Part shown: positions 42,138 to 51,164 of the stretch, piece by piece
Numbering within the stretch: position 1 is the stretch's first letter
How the letters are laid out: every line of letters begins with the position of its first letter
Source of the DNA: Lachnospiraceae bacterium
GTDB lineage: Bacteria; Bacillota; Clostridia; Lachnospirales; Lachnospiraceae
DNA: 64,000 nt
Direction: 5' to 3'
Assembly (NCBI GenBank): GCA_017472605.1
Contig: JAFUPV010000005.1
Location: 1-64,000 of the forward strand
Notes under the pieces: generated by a model
What the model was told of the DNA's origin: nothing
The model's database searches: none
What the model saw: the letters and a program-made list of their open reading frames with translations, nothing else
Made by a program: the position numbers and the translations under genes

Positions 42138-44123
42138 ATGCAGAAAATAGGAGTATTTGTATGTTGGTGCGGCAGTAATATCGCCGCCACGGTAGATGTT
42201 GCCGCTGTGGTAGAAGCTTTAAAGAAGCAGCCCGGCGTTGTCTATGCAACGGACTACCAGTATATGTGTTCCGCCAGCGGACAGAACCTTATTAAAGATG
42301 CGATTAAGGAATACGGACTGACCGGTGTTGTTGTCTGTTCCTGTTCCCCGCGTATGCATGAGGCTACCTTCCGTAAAACTGTACAGGCGGCAGGACTGAA
42401 CCCGTACATGCTGGAAATCGCAAACATTCGTGAGCAGTGTTCCTGGATCCACAAGGATATCAAGGAGGGCACCGAGAAAGCGATCATCCTTGGCGCAGCT
42501 GCCATCGCAAAGGTTCAGCTCAATGCACCGCTGTATTCCCAGACCAGCCCGGTTGTGAAGCGCGCGCTGGTAATCGGCGGCGGTATCGCAGGTATTCAGA
42601 CCGCTCTGGATATTGCGGATGCCGGATTTGAAGTAGACATCGTAGAGAAGAAGCCGACCATCGGCGGAAAGATGTCTCAGCTTGACAAGACATTCCCGAC
42701 CCTCGACTGTGCGGCATGTATCCTGACACCAAAGATGGTAGATGCAGGCGCTCACGAGAAGATCAACCTGTATACATACTGTGAGGTTGAAAAGGTAGAA
42801 GGCTTTGTTGGTAACTTCAGCGTAACCATCAAGCAGAAGCCGCGTTACATTGATGCCACCAAGTGTACCGGATGCGGTGCCTGTGTGGAGAAGTGTCCGT
42901 CCAAGAAGACTCCCAACGAGTTCAACATGGGACTGGACAACCGTACTGCAATTTACATTCCGTTTGCTCAGGCAGTGCCGAAGCTGGCGGTTATTGATAA
43001 GGATGCCTGCATCCATTTTAAGAACGGCAAGTGCGGTCTTTGTGTAAGAACCTGTGAGGCTGGCGCAATCAACTACGACCAGACCGAAGAGTTCATCACA
43101 AGAGAGTATGGCGCAATCGTTGTTGCAACCGGATTCAATCAGATCAAGCCAACCAACTTTGACGAGTATCTGTACAACCAGAGCAAGGACGTTGTTACCT
43201 CTCTTGAGTTTGAGCGTATCATGAACGCTGCCGGACCGACAAAGGGCCATCTTGTTCGCCCGTCCAACGGCAAGCAGCCGAAGAACATTGTTTTCGTACA
43301 GTGTGTCGGCTCCCGCGGTACCTCCTGCAGAGACAAATCCTACTGTTCCAAGATCTGCTGTATGTATACAGCAAAGCATGCAATGCTGGTTAAGGATCAC
43401 CATCCGGAAATTGACGTTACCGTATTCTATATTGATGTCCGTACACCTGGTAAGAACTTTGATGAGTTCTATCGCCGCGCTGTTGAGCAGTATGGCGTTC
43501 ACTACATCAAGGGTATGGTCGGCAAGGTAGAAGAGGCGGACGGAACACTGAAGGTTCAGGCTTCCGATCTGTTGGATAACAGACAGATTCTGATGGATGC
43601 AGATATGGTCGTTCTGGCTGCTGCCATCGAACCGGATCCAACCGCAAGAAGCATCGCTACCATGCTTACCGCAAGCATGGATACCAATGACTTCTTTACA
43701 GAGGCTCACGCAAAGCTGCGTCCGGTAGAGAGCCCGACCGCCGGTATTTTCCTGTCCGGTGTCTGCCAGGGACCGAAGGATATCCCGGAGACCGTTGCTC
43801 AGGCAAGTGCTGCGGCAGCAAAGGTAATCGGCCTGCTGGCGAAGGATCATCTGCTCTGCAACGCATGTGTGGCTCATTCCGATGAGACCCTCTGCAACGG
43901 CTGTTCCCAGTGTGCTAACGTCTGCGCATATGGCGCGATCACATACGAGGATCGTCTTGTTATGGATAAGGGCGTTCGCGAGACAAGAAGAGTGGCTGTT
44001 GTCAACGAAGCTATCTGCCAGGGCTGCGGTGCATGTACCGTTACCTGTCCGTCCGGCGCGATGGATCTGAGAGGCTTCGCAAATAATCAGATTATGGCGG
44101 AGGTTGACGCAATATGCAAGTAA
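42138..44123 (+). CDS. hdrA: HdrA-like flavoprotein, candidate bifurcating subunit
   Basis: A 661-residue subunit. An N-terminal Cys-containing region (VCWCGSN, VCSCSPRMHE) is followed by the FAD site VIGGGIAGIQTALDIADAG at about 148. A CAACILTP motif precedes CTGCGACVEKCPSKK, and a second Fe-S group lies at CIHFKNGKCGLCVRTC. The C-terminal ferredoxin part (about 575-650) has CNGCSQCANVCAYG and CQGCGACTVTCPSG. HdrA FAD is the known site of flavin-based electron bifurcation in methanogens and in Flx-Hdr. The next gene overlaps by 10 nt. Length and motif order match HdrA of the short, non-fused type. Confidence 0.9.
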   Translation: MQKIGVFVCWCGSNIAATVDVAAVVEALKKQPGVVYATDYQYMCSASGQNLIKDAIKEYGLTGVVVCSCSPRMHEATFRKTVQAAGLNPYMLEIANIREQCSWIHKDIKEGTEKAIILGAAAIAKVQLNAPLYSQTSPVVKRALVIGGGIAGIQTALDIADAGFEVDIVEKKPTIGGKMSQLDKTFPTLDCAACILTPKMVDAGAHEKINLYTYCEVEKVEGFVGNFSVTIKQKPRYIDATKCTGCGACVEKCPSKKTPNEFNMGLDNRTAIYIPFAQAVPKLAVIDKDACIHFKNGKCGLCVRTCEAGAINYDQTEEFITREYGAIVVATGFNQIKPTNFDEYLYNQSKDVVTSLEFERIMNAAGPTKGHLVRPSNGKQPKNIVFVQCVGSRGTSCRDKSYCSKICCMYTAKHAMLVKDHHPEIDVTVFYIDVRTPGKNFDEFYRRAVEQYGVHYIKGMVGKVEEADGTLKVQASDLLDNRQILMDADMVVLAAAIEPDPTARSIATMLTASMDTNDFFTEAHAKLRPVESPTAGIFLSGVCQGPKDIPETVAQASAAAAKVIGLLAKDHLLCNACVAHSDETLCNGCSQCANVCAYGAITYEDRLVMDKGVRETRRVAVVNEAICQGCGACTVTCPSGAMDLRGFANNQIMAEVDAICK

Positions 44124-44563
44124 ATGAAATCGAAAAGAAAGAATATACTCCGTTGATCGTGGCTTTCTGCTGTAACTGGTGTTCCTATGCCGGTGCTGAC
44201 CTTGCGGGAAGCAGCCGTCTGAACTACCCGGCAAACGTAAAGATCATCCGTGTTCCATGCTCCTGCCGTGTGAATCCGCTGTTCATTCTCCGTGCGTTCC
44301 AGCGCGGCGCAGACGGCGTGATCATGTGCGGATGCCACCCGGGTGACTGCCATTACTCCACCGGAAACTACTATGCAAGAAGAAGAATGACTCTGCTGTT
44401 CTCCATGCTGGATTATCTTGGCATTGAGAGAGCGCGTACCAGAGTTGAGTGGGTTTCCGCTGCAGAAGGTGCAAAGTTCGCTGCCGTTATGAATGAGTTT
44501 GCCGAAACCATCAACAGACTCGGCGAGAACAGAAAGTTGAGGGATCTGCGATGCGAGAAATAA
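44114..44563 (+). CDS. flxD: MvhD/FlxD-like [2Fe-2S] linker subunit
   Basis: A 149-residue hydrogenase-associated iron-sulfur subunit. Cysteines at CCNWCSYAGADLAG (about 17-20), PCSCRVNP (about 50) and CGCHPGDCHY (about 75-82) match the MvhD family, which passes electrons to HdrA. Its start overlaps hdrA by 10 nt and its end overlaps the next gene by 13 nt. No hydrogenase large or small subunit is nearby, so the electron donor is the downstream NAD(P)-binding module instead. Confidence 0.85.
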   Translation: MQVNEIEKKEYTPLIVAFCCNWCSYAGADLAGSSRLNYPANVKIIRVPCSCRVNPLFILRAFQRGADGVIMCGCHPGDCHYSTGNYYARRRMTLLFSMLDYLGIERARTRVEWVSAAEGAKFAAVMNEFAETINRLGENRKLRDLRCEK

Positions 44564-45534
44564 AAGAATTACTGGTTCAGAAGATCAATGAGCTGCTGGA
44601 CAACGGCACGGTTGACCGTGTTGCAGGCTGGAAAGCCGGTGAATTCTGCTATGACGCTGCTCCTGCAGTATTCACAAAAGAGAATATTGACGAATTATTA
44701 TACAACGGTTTCTGCGGCGCAAACCAGAGCAAGTTCCTGGTAAACGCAGCAACAACCGAAAACAGGATCCTGGCGCTGTTAAAGCCGTGCGATACCTACA
44801 GCTACAATCAGCTGGTTAAGGAGCACAGAGTGGATCCGTCCAGGGTATATGCGCTGGGAATTCCGTGCACAGGCATGGTTGACGTAAACAAGATCAAGGC
44901 TCTTGGCATTACCGGTATCACCGGAATCGAAGAGGATGGCGAGAATCTGAAGATTGCTACCATCTACGGCGACGCATCCTGCAAAAAGTGCGATGTTCTG
45001 TTAGAGCGCTGCATGGTCTGCAAGGGTAAAAACCATGTTGCAGGCGATGAGATGCTGATCCCGGATGAGGAAGCACCGGAAACTCCTTCCTGTGCGGACC
45101 GCATGGCTGAGGTTGCCAGACTGGAGGCAATGACTGAGGAAGAGCGCTTCAACTTCTGGAGAGAGCAGCTGTCCAAGTGCATCCGCTGCAACGCCTGCCG
45201 CAACGCATGTCCGGCATGTACCTGCCGTACCTGTGTCTTTGATAATGCAAAATCCGGCTTAGCTGCCAAGGTAAACAACACCGATTTCGAAGAGAACATG
45301 TTCCACATCATCCGCGCGTTCCACGTTGCCGGTCGCTGTACTGACTGCGGTGAGTGCAGCAGAGTATGTCCGCAGAACATTCCGCTTCACCTGTTAAACC
45401 GTAAGTTCATCAAGGATATCAATGAGTTCTACGGCGAGTTCCAGGCCGGTGCTGATACCACAACTAAGGGACCGCTGACTTCCTTCACAAAGGAAGACTG
45501 TGAGCCGAGTATCGTTATGGAGAGGGGTGAGTAA
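44551..45534 (+). CDS. flxC: Iron-sulfur subunit, FrhB/FlxC-like
   Basis: A 327-residue protein. The N-terminal half resembles the coenzyme F420 hydrogenase beta-type domain (LLKPCDTYSYNQL, VYALGIPCTGMVD), with a CKKC ... CMVCK group at about 147-163. The C-terminal half has CIRCNACRNACPACTCRTC (about 210-228) and CTDCGECSRVCP (about 267-278), so at least two cubane clusters. No F420 biosynthesis is implied; similar subunits occur in Flx complexes. It overlaps the preceding gene and ends 2 nt before the next. Confidence 0.75.
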   Translation: MREIKELLVQKINELLDNGTVDRVAGWKAGEFCYDAAPAVFTKENIDELLYNGFCGANQSKFLVNAATTENRILALLKPCDTYSYNQLVKEHRVDPSRVYALGIPCTGMVDVNKIKALGITGITGIEEDGENLKIATIYGDASCKKCDVLLERCMVCKGKNHVAGDEMLIPDEEAPETPSCADRMAEVARLEAMTEEERFNFWREQLSKCIRCNACRNACPACTCRTCVFDNAKSGLAAKVNNTDFEENMFHIIRAFHVAGRCTDCGECSRVCPQNIPLHLLNRKFIKDINEFYGEFQAGADTTTKGPLTSFTKEDCEPSIVMERGE

Positions 45535-45536
45535 GC

Positions 45537-46568
45537 ATGTTAAAGATTGCAGTAAATGAGATCAATCGTCTGTTTGATGCCATCGCAGCAGTTGAAAACC
45601 TGTACCTTCCGGTTGAAAAGGGAGGAGAGGTTGAGTTCGGTGCTTACTCCGCAGACGCGAAGGTTCGTCTGGATGCTCTTCAGACCGTGAAATCCGCAAA
45701 GGATATGTTTTTCCCATTCTCTGAGAATCTGATGAAATTCCATGTGGAAGGAAAGCAGATTTCTGTCGAAGCAGCAGAGAAGGTGAATGAAGAATTTGTT
45801 GTATTTGGTGTGAGAGCCTGTGACGCAAGAAGCTTTTCCATTCTGGACAAGGTTTTCCTTGCTGATCCGGTTGATACCTACTATGCAGCCAGAAGAGAGC
45901 ACGGCGTGGTTGTTTCCATGGCCTGCAGCAGACCGGAAGAAACCTGTTTCTGCTCCGCGTTCGGCATCGACGCGACAAAGCCGGAGGGCGATGTTGTGAC
46001 ATGGGTTGCTGATGGTGTTCTCTACTGGGAGGCACAGACCGAAAAGGGTGCTGCACTGACCGAAAAGGTAGCAGAAGTCCTTGCTGAAAGCGACAGCGCC
46101 GCTGTGGAAGCACAGCAGGCAGCCGTAAAGGCAATCATGGAAAAGCTGCCGCTTGCAGGTCTTGACCTGTCCTACTTTACCTCCCGTCCGGAGCTGGAGA
46201 TCTTCAAGCGTCCGGAGTGGACAGAACTGTCCAGCCACTGTCTGGGATGCGGAACATGCACCTTTGTATGTCCGACCTGCCAGTGCTATGATGTAAGAGA
46301 TTTCGACAATGGACATGGCATTGAGCGTTACCGCTGCTGGGATTCCTGCATGTACCGTGACTTCACCATGATGGCTCACGGAACAAACAGAAAGACTCAG
46401 GTAGAGCGTTTCCGCCAGAGATTCATGCACAAGCTGGTTTACAATCCGAAGAACCGTGACGGTGAGTTCGGCTGCGTAGGCTGCGGAAGATGCCTGAAGA
46501 AGTGTCCGGTCAACATGAATATTGTCAAGGTTGCTAAGACTCTGTCAGCTGGAGGTGAACAGGCATGA
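45537..46568 (+). CDS. flxB: Iron-sulfur subunit, sulfhydrogenase-beta / AsrA-like (FlxB-like)
   Basis: A 343-residue protein of the family that includes sulfhydrogenase beta subunits and anaerobic sulfite reductase A. VFGVRACDARSFSILDKVF (about 86-104) and CSRPEETCFC (about 128) are typical, followed by CLGCGTCTFVCPTCQCYD (about 236-253) and CVGCGRCLKKCPVN (about 320-333), giving two [4Fe-4S] clusters. Such subunits pass electrons between the NAD(P)H-binding subunit and partner proteins. It overlaps the NAD(P)-binding gene by 4 nt. Confidence 0.8.
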   Translation: MLKIAVNEINRLFDAIAAVENLYLPVEKGGEVEFGAYSADAKVRLDALQTVKSAKDMFFPFSENLMKFHVEGKQISVEAAEKVNEEFVVFGVRACDARSFSILDKVFLADPVDTYYAARREHGVVVSMACSRPEETCFCSAFGIDATKPEGDVVTWVADGVLYWEAQTEKGAALTEKVAEVLAESDSAAVEAQQAAVKAIMEKLPLAGLDLSYFTSRPELEIFKRPEWTELSSHCLGCGTCTFVCPTCQCYDVRDFDNGHGIERYRCWDSCMYRDFTMMAHGTNRKTQVERFRQRFMHKLVYNPKNRDGEFGCVGCGRCLKKCPVNMNIVKVAKTLSAGGEQA

Positions 46569-47398
46569 GTGAAATCAGAGAAGAATTAATTCCCGTGCTT
46601 GGTGTCGTAACCGATATCCGCAAGGATACTCCGGATGTTAAGACCTTCCGTGTGGTAACACCGGAAGGACAGAAGGCATTCAAGCATATGCCGGGACAGT
46701 GCGCAATGCTGTCAATCCCGGGCGTAGGTGAGGCAATGTTCTCCATTACCTCCTCCCCTACCAATGAAGAATACATGGAGTTCTCCATTAAGAAGTGCGG
46801 CTGTCTGACAGACTGGCTCCATCAGATGGAAGTAGGTCAGATGGTGACCATCCGCGGACCGTACGGAAACGGTTTCCCGGTTGAAACCGAGTTAAAGGGC
46901 AAGAACCTGCTCTTCATCGCCGGCGGTATCGGTCTGGCTCCGCTTCGTTCCGTAATCAACTACTGCCGTCACTATCGTGACCAGTATGGCGATATCGATA
47001 TTATCTACGGTTCCCGTTCCATGGACGATCTGGTAGATTTCAAGGAAATTCAGGAAGAGTGGTGTACGGAGGACGGAATCAACGTTCATCTGACCATTGA
47101 CCGTCCGCAGGAAGGCTGGGACGGCCACGTTGGATTCGTACCGGCTTATGTAAACGAGCTCAATCTTTCCTTAGACAAGACCATTCTGATCTGCGGACCG
47201 CCAATCATGATCAAGTTCACCCTGCAGAACCTGCAGGCACTTGGCTTTGAGCGTACTCAGGTTTACACCACCATGGAGCTGCGCATGAAGTGCGGTATCG
47301 GTAAGTGCGGCCGCTGCAACATCGGTTCCAAGTATGTATGTAAGGATGGCCCGGTATTCCGTTTCGATCAGCTGGATGAGCTGCCGGACGAATATTGA
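46565..47398 (+). CDS. flxA: FlxA-like FAD/NAD(P)-binding reductase subunit
   Basis: A 277-residue flavoprotein of the ferredoxin-NADP reductase fold. The FAD part contains FSITSSPT at about 58-66, the NAD(P) part LLFIAGGIGLAPLRSVI at about 115, and the C-terminus MKCGIGKCGRCNIGSKYVCKD at about 240, a [2Fe-2S] site as in AsrB, HydG and dihydroorotate dehydrogenase electron-transfer subunits. It would oxidise NADH for the Hdr complex. It is followed by a 182-nt structured gap before the fumarate reductase genes. Confidence 0.85.
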   Translation: MSEIREELIPVLGVVTDIRKDTPDVKTFRVVTPEGQKAFKHMPGQCAMLSIPGVGEAMFSITSSPTNEEYMEFSIKKCGCLTDWLHQMEVGQMVTIRGPYGNGFPVETELKGKNLLFIAGGIGLAPLRSVINYCRHYRDQYGDIDIIYGSRSMDDLVDFKEIQEEWCTEDGINVHLTIDRPQEGWDGHVGFVPAYVNELNLSLDKTILICGPPIMIKFTLQNLQALGFERTQVYTTMELRMKCGIGKCGRCNIGSKYVCKDGPVFRFDQLDELPDEY

Positions 47399-47409
47399 CG
47401 CGTAGGCAA

Positions 47410-47545
47410 TGAGCCATGCTAAATTCGATGTAAGAACAGATGTGCCGTGCCTGCACGTAAGCAGCTGCTCTTACAGCGAATTTTATAGGGCGAAGCCCGT
47501 GACACGAGAGGAAGCGCAGCGGAATCGAGTGTCGCATGGCGGGTG
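47410..47545 (+). ncRNA. Structured intergenic element between flxA and the fumarate reductase genes
   Basis: An outer stem GCCATGC (47413-47419) with GCATGGC (47534-47540) encloses a long hairpin with 19-nt arms (47421-47439 with 47465-47483, 17 matches), a GGGCGAAGCCC hairpin (47488-47498) and a partially paired GACAC...GTGTC segment (47500-47533). It has no T-run. It could be a repeated extragenic element, an RNA processing site separating expression of the two modules, or a small structured RNA. No known class is recognised. Confidence 0.45.
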
Positions 47546-47580
47546 ATATATTACCAATAATTTGGAGGTAAGGTAATAAA

Positions 47581-48255
47581 ATGGACGAAATGATTAATGT
47601 TTATTTATATGGCAAAAAGTACAGCGTGCCGGCCAGCCTGACCATTATGGAGGCTTTTGAGTATTCCGGCTATCAGCTGGTACGCGGATGCGGATGCCGT
47701 AACGGTTTCTGCGGTGCATGTGCAACCATCTACCGCATTAAGGGTGAGAACACCCTGCATGGATGTCTGGCATGCAGCACCAAGGTTGAGAAGGACATGT
47801 GCGTAGCTTCCCTGCCGTTCTTCCCGTTAGAGAAGAAAATCTACACCATCGAGGAGATCAAGCCGACTCAGGAGATCATGATGCAGCTGTATCCGGAAAT
47901 CTACGCATGCATCGGATGTAACGCATGTACCAAGGCCTGCACACAGCAGCTGAATGTTATGCAGTACATCGCATACGCACAGCGCGCGGAATATGAGAAG
48001 TGCGCAGAAGAGTCCTTTGACTGCGTAATGTGCGGCGTATGTTCTTCCCGCTGCCCGGCAGGAATTTCTCATCCGCAGGTAGCTCTGCTGGCAAGAAGAC
48101 TGACCGGTAAGTACATTAAGCCGGAGGCGAAACACCTGACTCAGAGAGTAGGCGAGATCGCAGACGGCGCGTTTGATGGTGCAATGGCTGACATCATGGG
48201 CAAGTCTGTTGACGAGCTCAAGGAGATGTACAACACCAGAGTGATCGAGAAGTAA
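47581..48255 (+). CDS. frdB: Fumarate reductase iron-sulfur subunit (soluble type)
   Basis: A 224-residue SdhB/FrdB/TfrB-like protein. An N-terminal 2Fe-2S ferredoxin domain has RGCGCRNGFCGAC and HGCLAC (about 35-67). Two C-terminal [4Fe-4S] motifs follow, CIGCNACTKACTQ (about 112-124) and CVMCGVCSSRCPAG (about 147-160). The family quinone site needs membrane anchor subunits, and none is encoded here. This matches soluble thiol:fumarate reductase more than the quinol type; in TfrB the CCG domains are fused, whereas here they sit on the separate HdrB. GGAGGTAAGG precedes the start; the flavoprotein gene follows after 13 nt. Confidence 0.85.
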   Translation: MDEMINVYLYGKKYSVPASLTIMEAFEYSGYQLVRGCGCRNGFCGACATIYRIKGENTLHGCLACSTKVEKDMCVASLPFFPLEKKIYTIEEIKPTQEIMMQLYPEIYACIGCNACTKACTQQLNVMQYIAYAQRAEYEKCAEESFDCVMCGVCSSRCPAGISHPQVALLARRLTGKYIKPEAKHLTQRVGEIADGAFDGAMADIMGKSVDELKEMYNTRVIEK

Positions 48256-48268
48256 GGAGGAGAAGGAC

Positions 48269-49870
48269 ATGAGTTTTCCATATACCGAGGAAATGATGGA
48301 ATCCATCAAGAAGGTGGAAGCGACCAGAGCAGCGCGTATGGCAACTGAGCCGAGACGTATGACTGCTGAGGAAAAGGATGCCTTACTTGAGAAGTACCAT
48401 CCGGACTATAATTTAGACAGCTTTGCAGAGATCATCGTTGGACCGAACAAGGGTCAGAAGGCTCCGAAGGAGCTGGTTGAGCTTCTGCAGGCAAACAGCC
48501 GTGTGAAGGGTATGGATCTGGATCTGACCAACCCGGATTACGATGTGGATGTACTGGTTATCGGCGGCGGCGGCGCAGGTTCTTCTGCAGCAATCGAGGC
48601 AAACGAGGCTGGTGCAAACGTAATGATCGTTACCAAGCTGCGTATCGGTGATGCAAACACCATGATGGCAGAGGGTGGTATCCAGGCTGCTGATAAGGAA
48701 AATGACTCCCCGGCTCAGCACTATCTTGACGTAATGGGCGGCGGACATTTCGCAAACGTTCCGGAGCTGGTTAAGAAGCTGGTTTGTGACGGACCGTCTG
48801 CTGTAAACTGGCTGAATAAGCTCGGCGTTCTGTTCGATAAGGATGAGAACGGAAACATGATCACCACCCACGGCGGCGGAACTTCCCGTAAGAGAATGCA
48901 CGCAGCTGCTGACTATTCCGGTGCTGAGATCATGCGTGTCCTCAGAGATGAGGTTCAGAACCGCAATATCCCGGTTGTCGATTTTACCGCAGCAATCGAG
49001 CTGATTAAGGATACCGAGGGCAAGGCGGCAGGTGCTGTTCTTCAGAACATGGAGACCGGCGAGATCCTGATCGCGCGTGCAAAGTGTGTTGTAATCGCTA
49101 CCGGCGGAGCAGGACGTCTGCACTATCAGGGCTTCCCGACTTCCAACCACTACGGCGCAACCGCTGACGGTCTTGTTCTTGCTTACCGTGCAGGCGCAAG
49201 CCTTCTGTACCAGGATACTCTTCAGTATCATCCGACTGGTGTTGCATTCCCGTCCCAGATCTATGGCGCACTGGTAACCGAGAAAGTTCGTTCCATGGGC
49301 GCGATGTTCTGTAACGCGGAAGGTGAGGCATTCATGCATCCGCTTGAGACACGTGACGTTGCAGCTTCCGGTGTAATCCGCGAGGTAGCAAGAGGAAACG
49401 GCGTTCATACACCGCTTCGTGACGGTATCTGGCTGGATACCCCAATGATCGATGCCATCCATGGCGAGGGAACACTGGAGAAGAGACTTCCTGGTATGCT
49501 CCGCATGTACATGAGATATGACATCGACATGAGAAAAGTGCCGATCGTTATTTACCCGACACTGCACTATCAGAACGGCGGTATCCACATCACAGAGGAC
49601 GGCATGTCCGATATCGAGAACCTGTATGTAGCAGGTGAGGCAGTTGGAGGAATCCACGGAAGAAACCGTCTGATGGGCAACTCTCTGCTTGATATCATCG
49701 TATTCGGCCGTAATGCCGGTCAGCAGGCTGGTAAGAAGTGCAAGGAAGTTACACTTGCTGAGCCGACTCTGAGCCATGTTGACAGCTTCGCTGCTGAGTG
49801 CGCAGAAGCCGGAATCAAGACCGATGTTGTTTCTCCGAAGGTTCTGCCGGATTACAGACGTCAGAAATAA
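48269..49870 (+). CDS. frdA: Fumarate reductase / succinate dehydrogenase flavoprotein subunit
   Basis: A 533-residue FAD protein. An N-terminal extension of about 90 residues precedes the dinucleotide site VLVIGGGGAGSSAAIEANEAG. MMAEGGIQAA and THGGGTSRKRMHA lie near the flavin. Active-site motifs are QYHPTGVAFPS (about 325), TEKVRSMGAMF and a late IHGRNRLMGNSLLD (about 467), with HYQNGGIHI carrying a substrate His. No signal peptide, heme motif or anchor, so it works in the cytoplasm. It reduces fumarate to succinate using electrons from the iron-sulfur subunit. AGGAGGAGAAGG lies before the ATG. Confidence 0.88.
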   Translation: MSFPYTEEMMESIKKVEATRAARMATEPRRMTAEEKDALLEKYHPDYNLDSFAEIIVGPNKGQKAPKELVELLQANSRVKGMDLDLTNPDYDVDVLVIGGGGAGSSAAIEANEAGANVMIVTKLRIGDANTMMAEGGIQAADKENDSPAQHYLDVMGGGHFANVPELVKKLVCDGPSAVNWLNKLGVLFDKDENGNMITTHGGGTSRKRMHAAADYSGAEIMRVLRDEVQNRNIPVVDFTAAIELIKDTEGKAAGAVLQNMETGEILIARAKCVVIATGGAGRLHYQGFPTSNHYGATADGLVLAYRAGASLLYQDTLQYHPTGVAFPSQIYGALVTEKVRSMGAMFCNAEGEAFMHPLETRDVAASGVIREVARGNGVHTPLRDGIWLDTPMIDAIHGEGTLEKRLPGMLRMYMRYDIDMRKVPIVIYPTLHYQNGGIHITEDGMSDIENLYVAGEAVGGIHGRNRLMGNSLLDIIVFGRNAGQQAGKKCKEVTLAEPTLSHVDSFAAECAEAGIKTDVVSPKVLPDYRRQK

Positions 49871-49964
49871 ATCCGATGCCTATTGGCAGGTAATACAAAA
49901 GTAAAGGGTCGGACAGGCGAAGTGAGGAGCGTCTGTCCGGCTTTATGAGGGAAGGGGTTATTCC

Positions 49965-51128
49965 ATGGATTTTATTAATGAGATACTGTCTAATTCTGTG
50001 TTTCAGGTGTTCATTGTTGCCGTAATCGGTTACATTCTCGGCAGCATCACAATTAAGGGCATTGAGATCGGTGACGCAGGAATCCTGATCGTTGCGCTGG
50101 TAGCAGGTCATTTTGGCGTGCAGGCACCGGCATTTGTAAACGATCTTGGCGTTGTACTGTTTGTAGCGTCTGTCGGCCTGATTGCCGGACCGAAGTTCTT
50201 CCATAACTTTGCGAAGAACGTGAAGTCCTATGTTCTTCTTGGTTTCTGCATCATTCTTGCCGGAACCCTCTGTACCATCCTGATTACTGTTATTTCCGGA
50301 ATCGATTCCGCACTGTCTGCAGGTCTGATGTCCGGTGCGCTGACCAGCACGCCTGGTCTTGCAGCAGCACAGGAAGCTGCAGCAGGAGGCGCAGACCCGA
50401 CAAGAGAAGCACTTGTTTCCGTTGGATACGGAATCGCATATCCGTTTGGAGTCATCGGCGTTGTTCTGTTTGTACAGCTGATGCCGAAGGTTCTGAAGGT
50501 GGACATGGCTGTTGAGAGAAAGAAGCTGGAGGCAGAGAACGCAACCGCAGCTGCGGAAGCTCCGAAGAAAAAGTGGTTCGCCGTTGAGCATCTTGGTATG
50601 ATGCCGCTGTGTCTGACCGTTGCACTTGGTGTCATCATCGGAAAGATCACCATTCCGCTTCCGGGCGGCGCTTCATTCGCACTTGGAACCTCCGGCGGTC
50701 CGCTGCTGGCAGGTCTGATCATCGGTCACTTCGGCCACATCGGTCCGTTTGACCAGCATCCGAGAAAGAGCCTTCTGGAGTGCATGCGTGAGTTCGGTCT
50801 GATCCTGTTCCTGATCGGTGCAGGTACCAAGGGCGGAGCCGGTTTTGTCAACATCATCACCACCTATGGTCCGATGCTGTTTGTATATGGCGCAATCATT
50901 ACTCTTGTACCGATGGTAATTGGCTATCTCTTTGCAAGCAAGGTTCTGAAGCTTCCGATCCTGAACAACATGGGTGCGCTTTGCGGCGGTATGACAAGTA
51001 CTCCTGCTCTTGGAACTCTGATCCAGGTAACCGGAACGGATGATGTAGCAACTGCTTACGCATCTACCTATCCGATTGCTCTGGTAGCAGTTGTTCTGTT
51101 TGAGCAGCTGGTTGTTCTGTTCTTCTAA
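49965..51128 (+). CDS. AspT/YidE-family (AAE) membrane exchanger, likely C4-dicarboxylate
   Basis: A 387-residue multi-pass protein with two homologous halves, as in the aspartate:alanine exchanger family. GALTSTPGLAAAQEAA in the first half and GGMTSTPALGTLIQVTG in the second are the paired signature motifs. A hydrophilic Lys/Glu-rich loop at about 180-205 separates the halves. The usual TrkA_C domains are absent, giving a minimal version. Its position at the end of the succinate-forming cluster suggests export of succinate, or exchange of aspartate, malate or fumarate for succinate. That substrate is inference. A strong terminator follows. Confidence 0.8.
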   Translation: MDFINEILSNSVFQVFIVAVIGYILGSITIKGIEIGDAGILIVALVAGHFGVQAPAFVNDLGVVLFVASVGLIAGPKFFHNFAKNVKSYVLLGFCIILAGTLCTILITVISGIDSALSAGLMSGALTSTPGLAAAQEAAAGGADPTREALVSVGYGIAYPFGVIGVVLFVQLMPKVLKVDMAVERKKLEAENATAAAEAPKKKWFAVEHLGMMPLCLTVALGVIIGKITIPLPGGASFALGTSGGPLLAGLIIGHFGHIGPFDQHPRKSLLECMREFGLILFLIGAGTKGGAGFVNIITTYGPMLFVYGAIITLVPMVIGYLFASKVLKLPILNNMGALCGGMTSTPALGTLIQVTGTDDVATAYASTYPIALVAVVLFEQLVVLFF

Positions 51129-51164
51129 ATAAAACAGGGATCGTTTTTCAAACGATTCGTGATG

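Noticed and set aside
42219-44234. A 671-codon open frame on the minus strand opposite hdrA
   Set aside because: It is an exact antisense shadow of a gene with strong motifs and biased codon use, has no ribosome binding site and its translation shows no domain.
40884-44563. Methanogen-like heterodisulfide metabolism
   Set aside because: Hdr subunits alone are widespread in anaerobic bacteria; no coenzyme M or B or methyl-transfer genes are present, so a methanogenic role is not supported.
48413-49777. A 454-codon minus-strand frame opposite the fumarate reductase flavoprotein
   Set aside because: Antisense shadow; the plus strand carries all FAD and active-site motifs.
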